39,633 nucleotides of DNA, taken from contig CAVKYI010000016.1 in NCBI GenBank assembly GCA_963660435.1, forward strand, positions 1-39,633, read 5' to 3'. Both the position numbers and the translations under genes were made by a program. Positions 7,740 through 15,558 of this stretch are shown here, in pieces (position 1 is the stretch's first letter; the number at the start of each line of letters is the position of its first letter). The notes below the pieces were generated by a model. The model did not search any database, was not told the origin of the DNA, and saw only the letters and a list, made by a program, of their open reading frames with translations. The DNA is from Hallerella sp963660435. GTDB taxonomy: Bacteria > Fibrobacterota > Fibrobacteria > Fibrobacterales > Fibrobacteraceae.

Positions 7740-8665
7740 GCGTTTCCTTCGCCAGAACAATCGAGCGCACTCAGTTTCCGCTGGATTTCCGGAACCAGTT
7801 CGAACTTTTCGTGATACATCGCGCTCACCTTGCGACACAGAAGTTCTAGCCGAGCGCGTTCCTGCGAATCGTTTTCGTTTGAGCGCAGCTTGCAAATCGC
7901 GTTTCCGATGCTTTCGACATCCCGGGCGTCCTTGTAAGGCGACATGAAGTTCTTGAACCGTTCGAGACTGGCCTTGAACTCGTCCTCGTTTCCCGCCTGG
8001 TAAAGAAGATACGGCACCACCTGGCGTTCTAAAAGCTCCTGCAGGTCTCCGACGAAAGTCAGCAAGTTTCCCTTGCCCGGCAAGAACACGCCGTTTTCCG
8101 GCTTGCTCGTGATGAGCCCGTCGGATTCGATCTGGGAAAGAAGCTCGCTGATATAGGACTGCTCCTCGGCGTTTTGCTGCTCGCGATACTTCGCCTGGTA
8201 AAAGATCGGGAGGCTCGTGATGCAGAGGTGCGCCTGGCTCATGCCCGAGAATTCCCCGATGTAGTAGATATCGGCATTTTCGCGCAGAATTTCTTCCTCG
8301 CTATCGTAGAACATGATCTTTGCGGGAACCGGAATGATTTCCATGCTCGAAAGTTCTTCGAGGCGATTGCGGAACGAATCGACATCGACTCCTTCGGGAA
8401 GTTCGCCACCGCGTTCCTTGATGTGCTCGATCAGGTCGTCAAGGCCCTTATCGACGGAAGTTCCCATCTCGTGCCGCATGAAGCTCTTGATGTTGCAGTT
8501 CTTCTCGAACTCGCCGCGGACCGCAAGGATTCCGTTTCGAATCATCCCCGGAAACGGTCCGGGCATCGCACCGTTCTTCACCGACGACCGAAGAATCTTC
8601 GCATAGGCGACCATCCGACCGCAAAGCTTTTCCGGGTCGCCTTTCTTCTGCTCAATGCCCAACAT
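7736..8665 (-). CDS. Unrecognised protein coupled to RdgB
   Basis: This 309-residue protein belongs to no family I recognise. It is soluble, rich in Glu, Leu and Lys, without signal peptide or membrane segment. The N-terminal about 70 residues carry conserved-looking Gly/Pro/Met stretches (GAMPGPFPGM) and the rest is mostly helical. Isolated Cys and His residues do not form a clear metal motif. The start at 8665 has GGAAAG upstream. It begins 12 bases after the upstream lipoprotein stop and overlaps rdgB by ATGA, so it is expressed with them. No function is proposed. Confidence 0.75.
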   Translation of the reverse strand: MLGIEQKKGDPEKLCGRMVAYAKILRSSVKNGAMPGPFPGMIRNGILAVRGEFEKNCNIKSFMRHEMGTSVDKGLDDLIEHIKERGGELPEGVDVDSFRNRLEELSSMEIIPVPAKIMFYDSEEEILRENADIYYIGEFSGMSQAHLCITSLPIFYQAKYREQQNAEEQSYISELLSQIESDGLITSKPENGVFLPGKGNLLTFVGDLQELLERQVVPYLLYQAGNEDEFKASLERFKNFMSPYKDARDVESIGNAICKLRSNENDSQERARLELLCRKVSAMYHEKFELVPEIQRKLSALDCSGEGNA

Positions 8666-8677
8666 AGAATCTTTCCA

Positions 8678-9169
8678 CTAGTAGAGTTTTTTCGCCGAAA
8701 CCAGATCGCCGCCACGCTCTCCGAAGAGTACCGCCGTCGAACCCGGGTAGGATTTTTCAAAAAAGTCCCGAAGCGTCTTGACCGCCACGTCGGAATCGAA
8801 GCCGATTTCATAGCCGACATTGTCGGAAAGGACTATCCCGAAATGAAGCGCTCCCGGAACGCGCCGGTTGATATAGGCGGCAAGCTCCTCGTCGGAATTC
8901 ACGACATCCGTCGGAGCGCGACCGTCGATATTCATCGGGTCCCGGGAACTCACGAGCAACGGATAGAATTTTCCCGAAGCGAGCTGGGAAGTCGAAAGGT
9001 AGAGCGTATTGCCGACAAAGATTCCGACCGAATCGTCCTGCACGTAGCGGATTTCCACGTTGAACTCGCAAGCCGAAGCCTTTTCCTTGATTTCGAGAGC
9101 GGACGGCCCGCAGGCAAGAAAGAGGCACGCCGCAAACGCGACCAGGATGGCTGGAAAAATTTTCTTCAT
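8678..9169 (-). CDS. Small lipoprotein of unknown function
   Basis: This protein has 163 residues from the ATG at 9169, chosen for the AGGAG ribosome site just upstream and the signal peptide that follows. The leader MKKIFPAILVAFAACLFLAC ends in a lipobox with Cys20, so it should be lipid-anchored in the envelope. The mature domain is about 140 residues, mixed alpha/beta, with a segment (GNTLYLSTSQLASGKFYPLLVSSRD shortened here) suggesting a ligand-binding or protein-interaction fold. I recognise no family. A TGTATATTT -10-like box lies at 9190-9198, 20 bases upstream of the ATG. It is the first gene of the run through rdgB. Confidence 0.8.
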   Translation of the reverse strand: MKKIFPAILVAFAACLFLACGPSALEIKEKASACEFNVEIRYVQDDSVGIFVGNTLYLSTSQLASGKFYPLLVSSRDPMNIDGRAPTDVVNSDEELAAYINRRVPGALHFGIVLSDNVGYEIGFDSDVAVKTLRDFFEKSYPGSTAVLFGERGGDLVSAKKLY

Positions 9170-9189
9170 AGGATTCTCCTTTCCGTTTA

Positions 9190-9198
9190 AAATATACA
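9190..9198 (-). promoter_or_regulatory. Candidate -10 box for the lipoprotein operon
   Basis: TGTATATTT on the minus strand lies 20 bases before the ATG at 9169 and has no good -35 hexamer. The same kind of box recurs before other genes in the window. Confidence 0.4.
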
Positions 9199-9263
9199 AT
9201 TCCCGCTTTCGAATCGGCAGTTCCTGGCCAAGAACGGCAGCTCCCACAAAATGCATATTCGTC

Positions 9264-9291
9264 TTGACTTCTCGGAAAAATTTTATATATT
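9264..9291 (+). promoter_or_regulatory. Candidate cysK promoter
   Basis: TTGACT at 9264-9269 and TATATT at 9286-9291 are separated by 16 bases. The cysK ATG is at 9340 with an AAGGAG ribosome site. No CysB-type or other operator or riboswitch fold is evident in the short leader. Confidence 0.5.
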
Positions 9292-9339
9292 ATACAATGT
9301 TGATTAGAATAATAGGATTTCAAGTCCAAGGAGAACATC

Positions 9340-10263
9340 ATGACAAAGGTCAACAAGATAACGGATCTCATCGGCAACACGCCTCTTGTCCGCATCAACA
9401 AGCTGAACGACAGCGAAGCGGAAGTCTATGTCAAGGTCGAATCGTTCAATCCGCTTTCGAGCGTCAAGGATCGCGTCGCGTTCGCCATGATCGAAACCGC
9501 GGAAAAGGATGGACGGCTCAAGAAGGGATCGGTCATCATCGAACCGACCAGCGGCAACACGGGAATCGGGCTTGCCTATGTCGCGGCGGTCAAGGGCTAC
9601 CGCATCATCCTCACGATGCCCGAGACGATGAGCGTCGAACGGCGCAAGCTTCTCGCGGCTCTCGGCGCGGAGCTTGTCCTTACCGACGGGAAGGCGGGCA
9701 TGAAGGGCGCCATCGCCAAGGCGCAGGAACTCGCTAGCGAAATTCCGGATTCCTTTATTCCGCAACAGTTCGAAAATCCCGCGAACCCGGAAATTCACCG
9801 CAAGACGACCGGGCCGGAAATCTGGAAAGATACCGAAGGCAAGGTCGATGTGTTCGTTTCCGCGGCGGGAACGGGTGGCACGGTTACGGGCGTCGGAGGC
9901 TACCTGAAGAGCCAGAATCCAAACGTCAAGGTCGTCGTCGTCGAACCGGACACTTCCGCGGTTCTCTCCGGAAAGCCCGCGGGTCCGCACAAGATCCAGG
10001 GAATCGGAGCGGGCTTCGTTCCCAAGGTCTATGATCCGAAAGTCATCGACGAGATCTACCTGACAAACGATGTCAAGGCGGGGAACATCGCTCGCCGCGC
10101 GGCAAGGGAAGAAGGCCTGCTGATAGGAATCTCTTCCGGGGCTGCGCTCGAAGCGGCGCTCACCATCGCCAAGCGACCGGAGAACAAGGGCAAAACGATT
10201 GTCGCCCTGCTTCCGGATACCGGTGAACGATATCTTTCGACATGGCTGTTCGAAGAAAAGTAA
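9340..10263 (+). CDS. cysK: Cysteine synthase A (O-acetylserine sulfhydrylase)
   Basis: This 307-residue PLP enzyme makes L-cysteine from O-acetylserine and sulfide. The Schiff-base lysine is Lys43 in NPLSSVKDR. The substrate loop is TSGNTG at 70-75. The phosphate-binding GTGGT is at 177-181, and SSGAA at 265-269 holds the serine contacting the pyridine ring. Length and motifs fit the CysK subgroup without regulatory CBS domains. It is monocistronic: the only plus-strand gene among minus-strand neighbours, with its own promoter (9264-9291) and terminator (10288-10311). A CysE partner is not in the window. Confidence 0.97.
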   Translation: MTKVNKITDLIGNTPLVRINKLNDSEAEVYVKVESFNPLSSVKDRVAFAMIETAEKDGRLKKGSVIIEPTSGNTGIGLAYVAAVKGYRIILTMPETMSVERRKLLAALGAELVLTDGKAGMKGAIAKAQELASEIPDSFIPQQFENPANPEIHRKTTGPEIWKDTEGKVDVFVSAAGTGGTVTGVGGYLKSQNPNVKVVVVEPDTSAVLSGKPAGPHKIQGIGAGFVPKVYDPKVIDEIYLTNDVKAGNIARRAAREEGLLIGISSGAALEAALTIAKRPENKGKTIVALLPDTGERYLSTWLFEEK

Positions 10264-10468
10264 CGCATCGCCAGACCTTCCGACCGTGCGCCGCCTCCGC
10301 GGCGCTTTTTTGTATTTTTCAAGGAAATCATCCAACAGGGATTCCATATGGACTATCCAAGTTGGGGGTTACGCGCGCCCTGATTTTCCCGTAAACGATA
10401 TGGAAAAATGGAATGTCATATCCTATCGATGGAAGTAGGAAGGAAATGTTCTTCCTGAAGACGCCATT
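10264..10468. other. Convergent intergenic region
   Basis: These 205 bases separate cysK (plus) from the ureohydrolase-like gene (minus). They hold the cysK terminator. Downstream lie only an 11-codon frame at about 10348 and a weak AGGAAG/CTTCCT hairpin around 10440-10456 without a T-run. I see no other gene or RNA. Confidence 0.5.
10288..10311 (+). terminator. Intrinsic terminator of cysK
   Basis: A perfect 7-bp GC stem (GCGCCGC 10288-10294 with GCGGCGC 10299-10305) closes a four-base loop and is followed by six T residues. Confidence 0.9.
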
Positions 10469-11215
10469 CTAAAAACGATCCTTCAACAGATTCCACAATC
10501 TCGAATTGACAACGTTACTTTGTAGTAAATCTCTGTCTTCGGAAAAGACGTCCCGAAAAGACGGCTCCCCGCAGATATCCACACCGAGAACATTTCCTTG
10601 TGCAAGGATTCGTTCCAGAAGCATCAACAGGTTAACCGTCGAAAGGCTTCCACCGTCCCAATTCGTCCTGAGTTCCCGTTCCGTCAAGACATCCTTATCT
10701 ACGGACACATAGACAGGATATCGGAAAAAGTCCTTCGCAAAGAGAAAATCATCGGCGAACGATTCGATGGCACATTCGCTTTCCAAGACGACCTGGACCT
10801 TTTCCCGATAGATGGGCGGGATTTCGTCGGCAGAAGATTTTCCGACTCCGATCAGGAGAACTTTTTGCAGGAACGGGTTGGAATCCAGAGCGGCCTTGAG
10901 CCAACCGCCACACGAAAGAATCCCGTCAAAGGCGGGAGGCTGCATGTCGGAATGATGGTCAAAGACGACAAGCGAAAAATCTTCCGTCACGCGATCCGTC
11001 CACAGCTTGCTCAGATAATGCGTGTTGCCCGAATCGATAAAGTGGATTCCGCGCACCGGATAGGCTTCCATCTTTCGGCGGATTTCCGCTTCCGCCAAAG
11101 CGTCCAGGTAACAATCGATTCCCGGAATTTGCGAGCAGTCCAATTCCACGATCGCATCCTTCCAAAAATCCTGCATTCGGTAGATGCCCGAAAAATTCAT
11201 GACGAGCGAAGCCAT
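10469..11215 (-). CDS. Ureohydrolase (arginase/agmatinase) fold protein
   Basis: This 248-residue protein shows the order of metal-binding motifs of the arginase/agmatinase superfamily. They are SGNTHYLS (about 62-69, in place of GGDHS), FDHHSD (about 85-90, the DxHxD motif), SVDKDVL (about 172-178, the DxD motif) and DICGE (about 221-225). The family binds two Mn ions and hydrolyses guanidino or formimino groups. The first motif is altered and the overall length is short for arginase, so substrate and even activity are uncertain. The ATG at 11215 overlaps the helicase stop (TGATG), indicating coupling. A TTG one codon earlier is possible. No arginine or polyamine genes lie nearby. Confidence 0.75.
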   Translation of the reverse strand: MASLVMNFSGIYRMQDFWKDAIVELDCSQIPGIDCYLDALAEAEIRRKMEAYPVRGIHFIDSGNTHYLSKLWTDRVTEDFSLVVFDHHSDMQPPAFDGILSCGGWLKAALDSNPFLQKVLLIGVGKSSADEIPPIYREKVQVVLESECAIESFADDFLFAKDFFRYPVYVSVDKDVLTERELRTNWDGGSLSTVNLLMLLERILAQGNVLGVDICGEPSFRDVFSEDRDLLQSNVVNSRLWNLLKDRF

Positions 11216-13341
11216 CAAAGACGTTCCAGCTTGGCGGTAAATTGCAGGTTGCGGGTTGTCTTCAGCGAATCGAACTGGACGACATAGCAGGAATCCTGCG
11301 CCTTGACATCGACGATTACGCCTTCGCCAAAAACCTGATGGCGAATCCTGTCACCGACAAAAAGCAGATTTTGCAGGATTTCAAGGCGATCCGTATCCTC
11401 CCGGATTTTCCGCAAGGCGCCTTCCCGCAAATCATTCGGCAAGGGCGAGACGAATTCCAGATTTTCTTCCCCGGCGTCAAAGATAAAGCGCGACGGATAC
11501 TTGCCCTGATTGACGCCTTCGTTTTCCGAAAGGAAGAGTCGTTTCTTCGCCCGCGTAAAGGCGACATAGGCGATTCGGCGTTCCTCTTCGATTTCTTCCA
11601 TCGTCTCGACCTGCGCACTCGGAAAAAGTCCTTCCGAAAGGCCTACGATAAAAACGTTCGGGAATTCCAATCCCTTGGAAGCATGGACGCTTAAAAGCTT
11701 TACCGCATCCGTGTGCTCTTCCTTGTCGAGATTCCCGTAAAGCGCGACCCGCGACAGGAAGCTTTCCAGGTTTTCATCGGCATCCCTTGTCGCGTTTTCC
11801 ACCGTCTGCTTGAATTCCGCCAAGTTGTCCAGACGTTCCTGGTCCGCATCCATCCGGACAAAATCCGTATAGCCCGAAAGGTCCAGGATTTTCTCCAGCA
11901 CGTCGTCCATTTTCCGCAAATGAATATCCTTGCGCGTTTCCTCGATCGCCTGGACATATTTTTTCGCCTCGGTACCCCTGAAAACCGCACTGTCCAGATT
12001 TTCGCAAAGGGATTCGTACAAAGTAATTCGATTCGCTTCCGCGTATTCCCTGAGAAAGGCGATTTTCCTTTTCCCTATTTTTCGTCCCGGAACGTTTACC
12101 GTTCGCAAGAACGCGATATCGTCCTGCGAAGTGAGCATTCGCAGATAGGCGACGACATCCTTGATTTCCTTGCGTTCATAAAATGAAACGCCCGAAAGAA
12201 TGCGATATGGAATCTTGTTCCGGATAAACGCTTCTTCGATTGGGCGGGAAAGAAAATGCGATCGGTAAAGAATTGCCATGTCGCCAAGAGGCTCTCCGGC
12301 CTTGACAAGTTCCCGAACGTTCTTGACAACCCATTCCGACTCGTCTTTCGGCGATTTTCCGTGAAAATAGAGAGGCTTTGGGCCTTCGGCATTCATCGGG
12401 ATCAAATCCTTGGGATAGCGAACGGCATTGCGGGATATCAGCTTGTTCGCCGCGGCTAGAATTTGCAGTGTGCTCCGATAGTTTTCGAGAAAGAGAATCG
12501 TCTTCGCTTCGGGATAGACTTTATCGAAATCCAGGAACAGCCGCACGTGCGAACCTCTCCAGGAATAGATAGTCTGGTCGCTGTCTCCGACGATGAAAAG
12601 GTTGCCGTGCCTTTCGGAAAGAATCCGGGCAATCCCGTATTGCTTTTCGCTCACGTCCTGAAATTCATCCACCAGGACATACTCCATGCGCGATTGCCAT
12701 TTTTCGCGGATATCGGGAAAGTTTTCAAGGATATAGGCGGTAAAATTGATCAGATCGTTGAAATCCAAACCATAGTTCTTCTTCTGCTCGTAAAGATAGC
12801 GCAAGAAGATTTGCGTGTCGCGGTCCTTTTCCGTGGAAATTCGAGACAGGAAATTCTCGTTCGAGGAGCCGATAAAGTCGGCAATATAGGCGTTCGTTTC
12901 CTTTCGCGCCTCCAGGACCTGATCGATCGTTCGCTGCATCGTCGTATCGCGCAGCGTGATATTCATCTCGGCAAAAATGCGTCGCAAGATTTCCCGTTCG
13001 TCTTCGGTATCGATGACAATGAAGCTCTTGGGATAACCCAAGGCGTTGATTTCTTCCTTTAGAAAACGCGTACAGAACGCATGGATGGTGCCGATGAATC
13101 CCAAGTCCATCCCGCCAAGCGAAGCGCGCACACGCCGTTTCATTTCGCCCGCGGCACGGTTCGTGAAGGTAACCGTCAAGATGTTCGCCGGGGAAATCCC
13201 GAGTTCCGATACGAGATAGCAATACCTCGCCGTTAGCGCCCTGGTCTTTCCTGTTCCCGCGCCGGCGATGACTCGTACATAGCCTTCTGTCGTTTTGACC
13301 GCAGAGAGCTGTTCCGGATTCAATGCGAATAAATCGTTCAC
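11215..13341 (-). CDS. pcrA: PcrA/UvrD-type superfamily 1A DNA helicase
   Basis: This 708-residue 3'-5' helicase is of the Rep/UvrD/PcrA group, acting in repair and removal of stalled complexes. Motifs in order are Walker A AGAGTGKT (26-33), TFTNRAAGEM (Ia), DEFQD (225-229, Walker B), VGDSDQTIYSWRG (III), HASKGLEFPNVFI (V) and AYVAFTRAKKRL (VI). The last about 45 residues (GDRIRHQVFGEGVIVDV) match the C-terminal Tudor-like domain by which PcrA/UvrD contacts RNA polymerase. The start is GTG at 13341; the conserved LNPEQ begins at residue 7, so a later start would damage the protein. It begins ten bases after the flavodiiron gene's stop. Confidence 0.95.
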   Translation of the reverse strand: MNDLFALNPEQLSAVKTTEGYVRVIAGAGTGKTRALTARYCYLVSELGISPANILTVTFTNRAAGEMKRRVRASLGGMDLGFIGTIHAFCTRFLKEEINALGYPKSFIVIDTEDEREILRRIFAEMNITLRDTTMQRTIDQVLEARKETNAYIADFIGSSNENFLSRISTEKDRDTQIFLRYLYEQKKNYGLDFNDLINFTAYILENFPDIREKWQSRMEYVLVDEFQDVSEKQYGIARILSERHGNLFIVGDSDQTIYSWRGSHVRLFLDFDKVYPEAKTILFLENYRSTLQILAAANKLISRNAVRYPKDLIPMNAEGPKPLYFHGKSPKDESEWVVKNVRELVKAGEPLGDMAILYRSHFLSRPIEEAFIRNKIPYRILSGVSFYERKEIKDVVAYLRMLTSQDDIAFLRTVNVPGRKIGKRKIAFLREYAEANRITLYESLCENLDSAVFRGTEAKKYVQAIEETRKDIHLRKMDDVLEKILDLSGYTDFVRMDADQERLDNLAEFKQTVENATRDADENLESFLSRVALYGNLDKEEHTDAVKLLSVHASKGLEFPNVFIVGLSEGLFPSAQVETMEEIEEERRIAYVAFTRAKKRLFLSENEGVNQGKYPSRFIFDAGEENLEFVSPLPNDLREGALRKIREDTDRLEILQNLLFVGDRIRHQVFGEGVIVDVKAQDSCYVVQFDSLKTTRNLQFTAKLERL

Positions 13342-13351
13342 TAGATGCTGG

Positions 13352-14527
13352 CTACAGACAGGACTTGACGTATTCCTTCATCGAGGAAATCTCTTCGTCG
13401 GACGGTTTAAACACCGCGCGAAATCCTTCTCCGCATACATGAAACTTCTTCTGCTTCAAATGTTCAACGAGAAGAGGCACCCCTTCGCCGCTCCATCCAT
13501 AGGAACCGAAAACGCCTACTTTCTTTCCCGCGTTGGCAACAACCGAAAAGTGCGCGACAAGTTCCCACACGGGAAGCAACGCGTCCCGATTGAACGTGGG
13601 AGTTCCGATAAAAATCAAGGAAGCCCTGTTCGCTTCGCCAGCGACTATTTCCGGCGGAGTAACGCCCAGATCGAAAAGTTTCGCCGAGTAGCCGCTTTCC
13701 CGGAGCGTTTTCTCTGCCGTTTCCGCGAGAAGTCGCGTATAGCCATAAGCCGAAGCGTATGCGACAATCGCATATCTTGGCAATTCTTCCCGTGAACTCC
13801 ACTGCGCATAGGTTTCGATAGCCTTTTGAATCCCATCGTCCAGAATCGGTCCATGGCTCGGACAGACAATGTCCAAGTCCAGCGGCGCTATTTTCTGCAA
13901 GCCATTCTGTACAAACTTCTTGAACGGACCGAAGATGCAGTCGAAATAGACCTTGAGGGATACATTGTAATTGTCCATCGACGCGATTTTCGAAAACAGC
14001 GGATGATTTTCCTCGTAATAATGCGCCCCCAGAAAATCGCAGGTAAAGAGGGCCCTGTTCTCGGGAACATACGTAAACATGGAATCCGGCCAATGCAGAT
14101 TCGGGGCTATCACGAACTCCAGGGTCTTCGCGCCGAGATCTAGCCGGAGCGAACTTGTCGCCGTTATCGATTCGAATGTCGAATTCGTAATTTTTCCAAG
14201 GAACTTGAGCGCGCTTGCGCTGGCAACGACTTTCGCCTGGGGAGCGAGGCGCAAAAGTTCAAGCAGGCTTCCGGAATGGTCCGGTTCCGTGTGGTTCATG
14301 ACGATATAGTCGATTGCCGAAATGTCGCAGACCGTTCGGATATTCGCCAAGAGCTCTTCGCATTTCTTTTCATGGACGGTTTCTACCAGGGCGGTCGCCC
14401 GTTCCCCGCGAACCAGATACGCATTGTACGACGAACCGAAAGCCGTCGGGACGACCACGTCGAATGTACGCATATCGGGATCGCTCGCTCCGACAGAAAA
14501 GATACCGGGAGAAATTTCAAGAGCCAT
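13352..14527 (-). CDS. Flavodiiron protein (A-type flavoprotein, FprA-like)
   Basis: This 391-residue protein has two domains: a metallo-beta-lactamase-like diiron domain (about 1-250) and a flavodoxin domain (about 255-391). Diiron ligands are seen in HTEPDH (His79, Glu81, Asp83, His84), LHWPD, CDFLGAH and PSHGP. The FMN domain starts AIVAYASAYGYT and has GTPTFNRDALLPV and FGSYGWSGEG. Such enzymes reduce O2 to water or NO to N2O in the cytoplasm of anaerobes. No rubredoxin or flavin-reductase extension is fused, so an external donor is needed. The ATG at 14527 has GGAGGT upstream; an in-frame GTG four codons earlier is less likely. It directly follows the polyprenyl synthetase gene. Confidence 0.95.
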   Translation of the reverse strand: MALEISPGIFSVGASDPDMRTFDVVVPTAFGSSYNAYLVRGERATALVETVHEKKCEELLANIRTVCDISAIDYIVMNHTEPDHSGSLLELLRLAPQAKVVASASALKFLGKITNSTFESITATSSLRLDLGAKTLEFVIAPNLHWPDSMFTYVPENRALFTCDFLGAHYYEENHPLFSKIASMDNYNVSLKVYFDCIFGPFKKFVQNGLQKIAPLDLDIVCPSHGPILDDGIQKAIETYAQWSSREELPRYAIVAYASAYGYTRLLAETAEKTLRESGYSAKLFDLGVTPPEIVAGEANRASLIFIGTPTFNRDALLPVWELVAHFSVVANAGKKVGVFGSYGWSGEGVPLLVEHLKQKKFHVCGEGFRAVFKPSDEEISSMKEYVKSCL

Positions 14528-14542
14528 AGGACCTCCCAAAAA

Positions 14543-15556
14543 TCAGTTGCCGCGTTCCGTCATCGAAAAAAGAAGCGTTTTCAAGGATTCAACAAGTTCC
14601 GTTGCCGGAAGGGAATCCGAAATTTCCATCGCATCGGAAATATGCCCGAGCGCGGTTTCCTTCGCCCGGTCGAAGACTCCCGCGGTCTGCAGGCGGCGGC
14701 AGATTTCTTCCGGAACGTCCGGTTCCGCAGCTCGCTTCAAAAGAGCAAGCAGGTCGTTTTTCTCTTCCGGCGAAACCTTCTGGAAATAGTAGATAAGCGG
14801 GAGCGTCACAAGACCGTTGGAAATGTCCGTAAACTTCGCCTTGTCCAGATTGGACGCTCCGACACCATAATCCAGCAAGTCGTCGATTATCTGGAAAGCG
14901 AGACCGAAATGCGCCCCGAGCATTCCGCATTTCTCTATCCTATCCTTGTCAAATCCCGCAATATGCGCGCCGATTTTCGCGCTCGCTTCCACAAGAGCCG
15001 CCGTCTTTCCTTCGATAATCGCATTGTAGCGTTCTAGCGAAAGATCGAAATTTCCCGCCGAATCCAGTTCGCAGATCTCTCCGACGATGAGACGGTTCGC
15101 CGCCGAGGAAAGCAGAAGCGGAATTTCGCGCGATTCCTCGTTGATGACGCAGCGCATCGCCTGGGAAAGAATGTAGTCTCCGATGAGAACCGCTATCTTG
15201 TTTCCCCACTCGACATGGGCGGTTCTCTGTCCGCGGCGAACAGTCGTTTCGTCAATGATATCGTCATGGACAAGACTCGCCAAGTGAAGCAGTTCAATTC
15301 CCGCACAGGCATGGGCCACTCGCGAAACGTCGGGAGAATCCGTTCCCGAAGTCGCTATCAGGGCAAGAATCGTCGAGCGAATCTTCTTTCCCTTGCGCGC
15401 AATCAGCTTCGCCATTCGTTCCGACACGCCTCCCGGCGCAAGGCGGGCTACATCGGCGATGACTTCATCGGACCGGTCCAGATAGTCTTGCACCTTTCCG
15501 CGGACCGATGTCAGGACTGCTTGAAAAGACGGATGATCTGCGGGATTTACGCTCAC
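14543..15556 (-). CDS. Trans-type polyprenyl diphosphate synthase
   Basis: This 337-residue all-helical enzyme condenses isopentenyl diphosphate with an allylic diphosphate. The first Asp-rich motif is DDIID (98-102) in LVHDDIIDETTVRRG, the second is DDLLD in QIIDDLLDY, and KGKKIRS (about 55-61) is the substrate-binding basic stretch. Residues four and five positions before the first motif are small (Ser, Ala), which fits long-chain products such as a quinone side chain rather than geranylgeranyl. The start is GTG at 15556, two bases after the gyrB stop; no later Met precedes the fold closely enough. Close packing suggests co-transcription from ctp/mlaE/gyrB. Confidence 0.93.
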   Translation of the reverse strand: MSVNPADHPSFQAVLTSVRGKVQDYLDRSDEVIADVARLAPGGVSERMAKLIARKGKKIRSTILALIATSGTDSPDVSRVAHACAGIELLHLASLVHDDIIDETTVRRGQRTAHVEWGNKIAVLIGDYILSQAMRCVINEESREIPLLLSSAANRLIVGEICELDSAGNFDLSLERYNAIIEGKTAALVEASAKIGAHIAGFDKDRIEKCGMLGAHFGLAFQIIDDLLDYGVGASNLDKAKFTDISNGLVTLPLIYYFQKVSPEEKNDLLALLKRAAEPDVPEEICRRLQTAGVFDRAKETALGHISDAMEISDSLPATELVESLKTLLFSMTERGN

Positions 15557-15558
15557 GA

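Noticed and set aside
10348..10383. 11-codon frame beginning ATGGACTATCC
   Set aside because: It is too short, has no clear ribosome site and lies downstream of the cysK terminator.
10439..10460. Hairpin AGGAAG/CTTCCT as terminator of the ureohydrolase gene
   Set aside because: The stem is only six pairs with an eight-base loop and no T-run follows on the minus strand.
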